Assembly: GCA_046297495.1 (NCBI GenBank)
Contig: JBKBIP010000002.1
Span: 1-64,000 of the forward strand
Direction: 5' to 3'
DNA: 64,000 bases
Source: JBKBIP01 sp046297495
Lineage (GTDB): Bacteria > Planctomycetota > Planctomycetia > Gemmatales > Gemmataceae
The notes under the pieces are model-generated. The model worked only from the letters and a program-made list of their open reading frames with translations, searched no databases and was not told the origin of the DNA. Made by a program: the position numbers and the translations under genes. Below are positions 58,408-64,000 of the stretch, piece after piece; the first letter of the stretch is position 1; every line of letters begins with the position of its first letter.

Positions 58408-59676
58408 CTACTTCGGCTTGATGGCCGTGATGGCGAACAGCTTCACGACACGGGTGGGAGCATTGTCCCCCTCGGCGGCGCGGGTGGAAACACCGCGGCC
58501 ACTGATAGTCACTTCCTTGCCGACGAAATCCTCCAGGTCAAATTTGTCCAGCGGTTCGCCCGCTTCGCTGACGCGCGGACGGGGCAGTTGGATTTTGTTG
58601 CCGCTGGCTTCCGTCAGGTAATAGAAGGTGAAGGTGCGCGTGCCGCCGTCGTCGGTCTTGCGCTCCACGTCCTGCTTGCTGACTTTACCGGTTACGGTCA
58701 CGTCTCCCTGCTGGGGTGCTTTGCCGGTGTCGCGCTCTCCTTCGGCCGGTTTCTTCGGCTGGTCGCCGTCGCGTTGGACGGGTGGATTTCCTTCCGGCTT
58801 GTCAGCCAGAACTTGATTGACCCAAAAGAGGGCGCCAGCGCCGAGAAACGCGACGGCTGCCACGGAAGCCACGGCCAGTTTGATCTTCGTGAGGAACATA
58901 TTCTGCATCACTCCTTTCACCAGTACGGCGATGTGTGGAGAAACGGCGCCGGGGGCCGCCGCACAGCCCACGGCCACCAGGGTTGCCACCTGAACGGTTG
59001 ATTGCATCAAGGCCACGGGAACGGCTGCCGTGGCTTGGTGGGTGAGCACCGTCGCCAGCGCCGTTGCCGAGAGGGTAACGCCGCGCCGCGCCAGGCGGGC
59101 TGCTAACGTCTTGCGAGCCGTCGCCAAGCGGCTGGACAGCGTTCCTTCGGGAATCCGCAGCTGGGCGGCGGCTTCCTTGCGCGAACGGCCTTCGAGATCA
59201 CAAAGCACGACCGCCGTGCGATACTTCGTCGGCAAGCGGTCCAACTCTTGATCGAGAACCGGCCGGAGTTCCGACCAGGAGATTTCTGGCATGACGGCGG
59301 GTGGTGGGAAATCGGCCAGCGATTGCTCACGTGCTTGACGGCGTAGGCGGCGCCCCCGCGCTTCCAGGGCAGTGCGATAGGCGACACCATAGAGCCAATT
59401 GCCGACCTGCTCCGGTTGGCCGAGCGTGGCGGCTTTGCGCACCAGGATCAGGAACGTCGCCTGGAACGCATCCTCGGCATCCGCTGGATTGCCCAACACG
59501 CGCAGGCAGACGCCGAAAACCATCGGCCCATGACGCCGGACCAACTCGGCGAAGGCCGACTCATCCTGTTGGGTGATGAAGCATTCCAGAAGTTGGCCGT
59601 CCGTCGGGCCGCCATCCGAGGCCAGCGCTACCCGCCGTAAATGGTGCATGAATCTGTCGAGAATCCCGATCGCCAT
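58408..59676 (-). CDS. Gemmata-type ECF sigma factor with membrane and extracytoplasmic tail
   Basis: 422 residues from ATG 59676 (GGAG eight bases upstream; 59700 also possible). Sigma region 2 (ESAFAELVRRHGPMVFGVCLRVLGNPADAEDAFQATF) and region 4 (LPTKYRTAVVLCDLEGRSRKEAAAQL, PEGTLSSRLATARKTLAARL), then hydrophobic stretches at about 225-260 and 280-300 (KLAVASVAAVAFLGAGALFWV), a charged linker and a 110-residue beta-rich C-terminal domain (DVTVTGKVSKQDVE to VVKLFAITAIKPK). This is the planctomycete ECF fused to its own putative sensor tail, so signal and sigma may be one polypeptide. Confidence 0.9.
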   Translation of the reverse strand: MAIGILDRFMHHLRRVALASDGGPTDGQLLECFITQQDESAFAELVRRHGPMVFGVCLRVLGNPADAEDAFQATFLILVRKAATLGQPEQVGNWLYGVAYRTALEARGRRLRRQAREQSLADFPPPAVMPEISWSELRPVLDQELDRLPTKYRTAVVLCDLEGRSRKEAAAQLRIPEGTLSSRLATARKTLAARLARRGVTLSATALATVLTHQATAAVPVALMQSTVQVATLVAVGCAAAPGAVSPHIAVLVKGVMQNMFLTKIKLAVASVAAVAFLGAGALFWVNQVLADKPEGNPPVQRDGDQPKKPAEGERDTGKAPQQGDVTVTGKVSKQDVERKTDDGGTRTFTFYYLTEASGNKIQLPRPRVSEAGEPLDKFDLEDFVGKEVTISGRGVSTRAAEGDNAPTRVVKLFAITAIKPK

Positions 59677-59832
59677 GTGCTTCGCTCCGTTCCCTGACAA
59701 TGCCCGCCATTACCCTATACTGGCGGCAATCCGGCCAGCGCGTCGGAAAATTTTTTTCTCCTGGCACAATCTCTTCCATTCACCGACAATATCAACATTC
59801 TAGCGTATGTAGTTTTCCATGAGGGTTCAGCC

Positions 59833-60567
59833 ATGATCCGCCATCGTCTCGCGCTGGGTAGTGTGGTTCTGTTGTTGGGTGTTCTAGCGGCGTCACTTTT
59901 CTCTGCGCCCCCCGCCGCGCCAGAGCGGCCCGCCGACTGGGCTTGCACCTTTTCCATCGTCGCCTACGATCCCGAGGCCAAGGAATGGGGCGTGGGGGTG
60001 GCGTCGAAATACTTGGCCGTGGGCAACGCGGTCCCATTCGCCCATGCCGGCGTCGGCGCGGTGGCCACGCAGAGCTATGTCAATGTCACCTACGGGCCGC
60101 GCGGCCTGGAGCTGCTGGCCGAGGGGAAAACGCCGCAAGAAGTGCTGGACACACTGACCGCCGCCGACAAGGGGAAGGAGTTTCGCCAGGTCGGCATCAT
60201 CGACGCTCAGGGAAGGACTGCTCATTTCACCGGCGCCAAGTGCGTGCCGTGGGCGGGGGCCAAAGCGGGAAAGAATTACTCGTGCCAGGGGAACTTGTTG
60301 ACGGGGCCGGAAGTCGTGGACAAGATGGCTGAGACGTTCGAGACCAGTAAAGGACCGCTGGCCTGGCGGCTCATGGCCGCTCTGCAAGCGGGGGAACAAG
60401 CCGGCGGCGACAAGCGCGGCAAACAGTCGGCGGCCATCCTGGTGGTACGCGACCGCGCCGGCCCCAACGGCTTGAGCGACCGCTACATCGACCTGCGCGT
60501 CGATGACCACGACGAACCACTGGCGGAGCTGGCCCGCATTTTGCACAAACGCCTACCGAAGCGGTGA
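59833..60567 (+). CDS. DUF1028 (Ntn-hydrolase-like) secreted protein
   Basis: 244 residues. Signal peptide ALGSVVLLLGVLAASLFSA. DUF1028: WACTFSIVAYDPEAKEWGVGVASKYLAVG, GAVATQSYVNVTYGPRGL, GKNYSCQGNLLTGPEVV, and KRGKQSAAILVVRD. Ntn-like fold of unknown activity; the nucleophile would be the Thr/Ser in TFSIVAY. Divergent from the sigma factor, sharing the 59677-59832 spacer. A 32-bp palindrome starts 2 bases after its stop. Confidence 0.88.
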   Translation: MIRHRLALGSVVLLLGVLAASLFSAPPAAPERPADWACTFSIVAYDPEAKEWGVGVASKYLAVGNAVPFAHAGVGAVATQSYVNVTYGPRGLELLAEGKTPQEVLDTLTAADKGKEFRQVGIIDAQGRTAHFTGAKCVPWAGAKAGKNYSCQGNLLTGPEVVDKMAETFETSKGPLAWRLMAALQAGEQAGGDKRGKQSAAILVVRDRAGPNGLSDRYIDLRVDDHDEPLAELARILHKRLPKR

Positions 60568-60568
60568 A

Positions 60569-60667
60569 GAGAAGAAAAGGGGACGCGACTCGTATTTGCT
60601 TGACGGAGAACGGATCGTGGTGCCATCTGACAGCCAGCAAATACGAGTCGCGTCCCCTTTTCTTCTC
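60569..60667. repeat. Perfect 32-bp inverted repeat
   Basis: Arms 60569-60600 and 60636-60667 are fully complementary, loop 35 bases. The arm core AAAAGGGGACGCGACTCG recalls palindromes scattered in many genomes next to REP-associated (RAYT) transposases; no such gene is in the window. Could also terminate the DUF1028 transcript. Confidence 0.85.
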
Positions 60668-60756
60668 ATGGCTTGACGGGACAGTAGTGAGATTGTACTT
60701 TGTAGCCGTGTTCATCTGTGTTCCTCTGTGGTAGCTGCTTTTCTATAAGGTAGACC

Positions 60757-61722
60757 GTGCAACGCATCAGCCGTGAACAAGCCCGCAAGTATGCCTTTGA
60801 TGGCCGCGATGAACCGCTATTGCGCGTGCGAGCGGGGGAGAGTTTCGAGATCGAAACTTATGACGCCAGCACTGGCTACTTCCAGAGTCCAGAGGACAAG
60901 GCCATCCCCGCCAAGCGTCCCGGCTTCGACCGCGTCCCGCCGTTGGCCAACCCCATTGGCGGGCCGGTGTTTCTGGAAGGGGCCGAGCGCGGAGACACGT
61001 TGGTAGTGACCATCGAAGAAATTACCGTGGATGATTACTCGTGGGTAGCGATTGGCCCGCGTCGCGGTCCTTTGGGAGAATCGACGCGCTGGCCGGAGTT
61101 GTCGCAGGAATATACCACCAAGGTTTTTCGGCATACCCCAGGTCCCAGCGGCACCACGCGCGACGGCACCTTGCACTTCAATGAGCGGATTCACTGGCCG
61201 ATTACTCCCTTCATTGGTACCATTGGCGTCGCTCCCGACCGTGAGGTGACAACTAGCATCGACGGTCAGGGAGACTGGGGCGGTAACCTGGACAGCCGGG
61301 ACGTAGCACCGGGTAATCGCATCCTGCTGCCGGTGTATCATGCCGGCGCCCTGTTCTACCTCGGTGACGTCCATGCCAGCCAAGGGGACACCGAATTCAC
61401 TGGCACCGCCGCCGAAACCAAGGCCACCGTCCGCGTCAACCTGGATATCATCAAGAGCAAACGCATCCCCTGGATGCGTATTGAAAAATCAGACTCCATC
61501 ATCGCCCTGAACGCCAACCGCCCCATGGAAGTCGCCGTTGAGACCGCTACCATCTACCTCATGGACTGGCTTATCAATGAATTCGGCTTCACCCCCACGG
61601 ACGCCTACTGCCTAGTGAGTACCTGCCCCGATTTTCGGATCAACGTCTATCAAATGTGCAAGATCGGTAAGTTGAGTTTCGTGGTGGGGGCAGAGGTGCC
61701 CAAGAAGTACGTGGTTGGGTAA
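60757..61722 (+). CDS. Acetamidase/formamidase family protein
   Basis: 321 residues. FmdA/AmdA fold: GGPVFLEGAERGDTLVVTIEEI, HWPITPFIGTIGVAP, GQGDWGGNLDSRDVAPGNRILLPVYHAGALFYLGDVHASQGD (the metal-site His/Asp block), and GFTPTDAYCLVSTCPDFRINV. Releases ammonia from short amides in the cytoplasm (no signal peptide). Start GTG 60757 with AAGG about 6 bases upstream. Confidence 0.93.
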   Translation: MQRISREQARKYAFDGRDEPLLRVRAGESFEIETYDASTGYFQSPEDKAIPAKRPGFDRVPPLANPIGGPVFLEGAERGDTLVVTIEEITVDDYSWVAIGPRRGPLGESTRWPELSQEYTTKVFRHTPGPSGTTRDGTLHFNERIHWPITPFIGTIGVAPDREVTTSIDGQGDWGGNLDSRDVAPGNRILLPVYHAGALFYLGDVHASQGDTEFTGTAAETKATVRVNLDIIKSKRIPWMRIEKSDSIIALNANRPMEVAVETATIYLMDWLINEFGFTPTDAYCLVSTCPDFRINVYQMCKIGKLSFVVGAEVPKKYVVG

Positions 61723-61732
61723 TCACTTCTGG

Positions 61733-61776
61733 GATTCATCGCATCGCGTTTGAGAGCGAGCGCGAAGCGATGAATC
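61733..61776. repeat. GATTCATCG-type hairpin, copy I
   Basis: Arms 61733-61748 and 61761-61776 pair in 15 of 16 positions; variable pair C-G on the right arm (GAAGCG). It starts 11 bases after the amidase stop and precedes the acylase start. Confidence 0.85.
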
Positions 61777-61809
61777 ATGGTCTATTGCTTCTCAACGGGA
61801 GTATCACCC

Positions 61810-64000
61810 ATGCGTCATCATTTTCTATTTATTGGAATCTTAGGTGCCATGACCTGGACCCATCCCGCTGTCGCCGCGGAGACTCCCGAACAATGGTTGC
61901 AAAGGGCCAAGGAGGTGTTGGCTCAGGTGGATGGGACGCTGGCGATTCCGGGGTTGAAGGAGCCGGTCGAGGTATTGCGCGATCGGTGGGGGGTGCCGCA
62001 TATTTATGCTAAGAATCAGGATGATTTGTTCTTCGCGCAGGGGTTCGTCGCGGCGCAAGATCGGTTGTTTCAAATCGACCTGTGGCGGCGCGTGGCCGTG
62101 GGGGAGACCAGCGCCGTCTTGGGCAAGAAGGGACTGCCGGGAGACCGGTTCGCCCGCCTGGCGAAGTACCGGGGGAACATGAATCAGGAATGGACCAGTT
62201 ACTCCCCGGACACCCAACAGATTGCCACCGCTTTCACCCACGGCATCAACGCTTACATCGACCACCTTGGCGATCGGCTGCCGATTGAGTTTCAGATTCT
62301 CGGCTACCGGCCCACCAAATGGCGGCCGGAGGACTGCTTGGGCCGGATGTCCGGGATCATCATGAGTCGCAATTTCGCCGATGAGATTAGCCGGGCGGAG
62401 TTGGTGGCGGCGGTCGGGATTGACAAGGCCAGGCAAATCGCCCCGGCGGACCCAGACATCCCCTATGATACCCCTCTGGATTTGGAAGGGATCACGCAAG
62501 CCATCCTCGCTGATTACCGGGCCGCCACCGGCCCCCTGTCATTCGCTGCCGATAAGGACGGTAGCAACAATTGGGCCATTGATGGTGCCTTGTCGGCGTC
62601 CGGCAAACCGATGATGGCCAGCGATCCGCACCGCTCCATCCAGCTACCGTCCTTGCGCTACCTGGTCCACCTGCACGCGCCTGGTTGGAATGTCATCGGC
62701 AGCGGCGAACCGGGACTGCCGGGAGTCGCGCTGGGGCACAATGAACGCATTGCCTGGGGGTTCACCATCGTCGGCAATGATCAAGCCGACATCTACATCG
62801 AAGAAACCGATCCAGCCGACGACACCCGCTACAAGGTCGGCGACCGCTGGGAAAAAATGACCATTCTGCATGAACCCGTGACCGTCAAAGGAGAATCGAA
62901 GCCAGTGGAGGTTGAGCTGCGTTTCACCCGGCATGGTCCAGTGATTCATCAAGATCGAAAACGGAACCGCGCTTTCGTGCTCCGTTGGGTCGGTAGCGAA
63001 CCGGGAACAGCCGCGTATCTCGGTTGCCTGGCCCTCGACCGGGTTGGTAACTGGAAAGAATTTCTGCAAGCGGTGAAACGTTGGAAGCTGCCATCAGAGA
63101 ACATTGTTTATGCCGATGTCGATGGCAACATCGGCTGGGTAGCTGCTGCCTTGACGCCGATCCGCAAGAGCTGGCACGGCCTATTGCCGGTGCCGGGGGC
63201 CAGCAGCCAGTATGAGTGGCAAGGTTTTCTGGATGTCGAACATTATCCCCAGGTATTCAATCCGCCTCAACATTACGTCGCCACGGCCAACCACAATATC
63301 TTGCCGGATGATTACCCCCATCGCATAGCCCATGAATGGTCCCCCAGTTATCGCTATCAACAGGTAAAGCGGCGGCTGGAAAGCCAAAAGCAATTCACCC
63401 TCGACGATATGAAAAGCATTCAACACGACAATACCTCCGGCGCCGGCGAAGCGCTGGTGCGCATTCTCAAGGAAGTAAAAATCGACGATCCGCAATTGCA
63501 ACCGTATGTCGATTTATTGTCGAAATGGGACGGTGTGCTTACGGTCGATTCGCGGGCGGCGACGCTGTACGCCGTCTGGCTCGATGAAGCGCAAAAGGTG
63601 TTCTTCGGCCGGCATGCGCCGCCGCATTTGGTGGAATTTCTCAGCTCCAAGCAAGGCATCCAACACATGATGATGGCGTTGGAAACTCCCGCTGCGCCGT
63701 GGTTCGACAAAGAAGCCCAGAAGGAACGGGATGAGCTGATCCGCCAGACCCTGGCCCGCGCCGTGGCACGAACCAAGAAACTGCGTTCTTCCGATGTGGA
63801 TCAATGGACCTGGGGAAAGCTGCATACCACGAATCTGGACCATCCCTTGGCATCGTTGGGGGCAGTCTATGCCAAGGCGTTCAGCCTGCCGCCAGTGGAG
63901 CAGCCTGGGGATGGCCTCACGCCGAACGCCGGCCGGCACGACGCGAACTTCCGCAAGACGCATGGCGCCTCGTATCGGCAGGTGTTCGACTTAGCCGACT
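61810..64000 (+). CDS. Penicillin acylase family protein (partial, runs off the window)
   Basis: 730 codons visible, no stop. Signal peptide FLFIGILGAMTWTHPAVAA. Ntn-hydrolase acylase: alpha-subunit EVLRDRWGVPHIYAKNQDDLFFAQGF, then the autocleavage point DGSNNWAIDG with N-terminal nucleophile Ser252 of the beta subunit, MMASDPHRSIQLPS, GLPGVALGHNERIAWGFTIVGND, and the C-terminal side of the fold. A periplasmic amidase/acylase (penicillin, homoserine lactone or aculeacin type); substrate not predictable. 87 bases after the amidase, possibly cotranscribed across repeat I. Confidence 0.92.
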   Translation, partial: MRHHFLFIGILGAMTWTHPAVAAETPEQWLQRAKEVLAQVDGTLAIPGLKEPVEVLRDRWGVPHIYAKNQDDLFFAQGFVAAQDRLFQIDLWRRVAVGETSAVLGKKGLPGDRFARLAKYRGNMNQEWTSYSPDTQQIATAFTHGINAYIDHLGDRLPIEFQILGYRPTKWRPEDCLGRMSGIIMSRNFADEISRAELVAAVGIDKARQIAPADPDIPYDTPLDLEGITQAILADYRAATGPLSFAADKDGSNNWAIDGALSASGKPMMASDPHRSIQLPSLRYLVHLHAPGWNVIGSGEPGLPGVALGHNERIAWGFTIVGNDQADIYIEETDPADDTRYKVGDRWEKMTILHEPVTVKGESKPVEVELRFTRHGPVIHQDRKRNRAFVLRWVGSEPGTAAYLGCLALDRVGNWKEFLQAVKRWKLPSENIVYADVDGNIGWVAAALTPIRKSWHGLLPVPGASSQYEWQGFLDVEHYPQVFNPPQHYVATANHNILPDDYPHRIAHEWSPSYRYQQVKRRLESQKQFTLDDMKSIQHDNTSGAGEALVRILKEVKIDDPQLQPYVDLLSKWDGVLTVDSRAATLYAVWLDEAQKVFFGRHAPPHLVEFLSSKQGIQHMMMALETPAAPWFDKEAQKERDELIRQTLARAVARTKKLRSSDVDQWTWGKLHTTNLDHPLASLGAVYAKAFSLPPVEQPGDGLTPNAGRHDANFRKTHGASYRQVFDLAD

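Noticed and set aside
1..64000. CRISPR array, tRNA or rRNA genes
   Set aside because: No regularly spaced direct repeats, no cloverleaf with a CCA end and no conserved rRNA strings were seen; the repeats found are palindromic and isolated.

Overview
The window is a GC-rich chromosomal piece of a planctomycete, most likely order Gemmatales (Gemmata relatives). The evidence is the combination of DUF1549/DUF1553/DUF1501 secreted proteins with Planctomycete-type cytochrome c domains, an ECF sigma factor fused to a transmembrane and extracytoplasmic tail, a sigma/FecR-LamG pair, an N-terminal LEPR-type signature on a giant secreted cellulase, many small lipoproteins and Tat substrates, and gene remnants. 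It is draft sequence: it contains a 98-base N gap (49874-49971) and, near the left edge, a probable chimeric junction. The window has no rRNA or tRNA gene that I can recognise, no CRISPR array and no intact transposase.

Layout. 1-6300: a GAPDH 3' fragment joined to the start of a Cys-rich lipoprotein, a CarboxypepD-like lipoprotein, a GT2 glycosyltransferase, a PolB-like 3'-5' exonuclease, an MFS exporter, a decayed WD40 gene, RidA and a Mop domain protein. 6700-13900: a 1636-residue cellulase whose GH5 domain (very like Acidothermus E1) is nested inside a Calx-beta domain, convergent with an ECF sigma/FecR-LamG pair. 14100-20300: serine hydrolase, MFS, RF3 (prfC) and a GT39 membrane glycosyltransferase. 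21188-26266: type IIA topoisomerase A and B genes with a Uma2 nuclease gene between them. 26300-31100: an HTTM membrane protein, YbaK deacylase, a Tat-exported propeller, two small planctomycete proteins and three broken genes (a frameshifted 'LSEFLSLLRLRAER' gene, a gutted sulfatase, a truncated addiction-module antitoxin).

31100-41640 is a run of plus-strand genes of isoprenoid character: RluA, squalene-hopene-cyclase-like protein, a DUF116-polyprenyl synthase fusion, a chorismate-lyase-like protein, a truncated globin lipoprotein, MFS, GT4, a 4HBT thioesterase and a short alpha-barrel prenyltransferase/cyclase-like protein. This is the best candidate for an undescribed pathway. 41700-48300 holds a lactonase, a methyltransferase and the rpsO-pnp-histidine kinase-class IV aminotransferase set on the minus strand. 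48500-64000 holds DUF1826, an SGNH hydrolase with the gap, two DUF1549/DUF1553 proteins, DUF1501, an S9 peptidase, a Gemmata-type ECF sigma factor, DUF1028, acetamidase/formamidase and a penicillin acylase that runs off the window.

The strongest non-coding signal is a family of about nine hairpins, arms close to GATTCATCGGTTCGCGC, at gene ends throughout the window. Three different base pairs occupy the same stem position in different copies, which argues that the paired structure itself is maintained. Other palindromic elements are present: a perfect 32-bp stem (60569-60667), a perfect 21-bp stem (32133-32190), a ~49-nt-arm inverted repeat (55498-55605) with a half copy upstream of the topoisomerase genes, and a short repeat that also lies in frame inside a DUF1549/DUF1553 gene.
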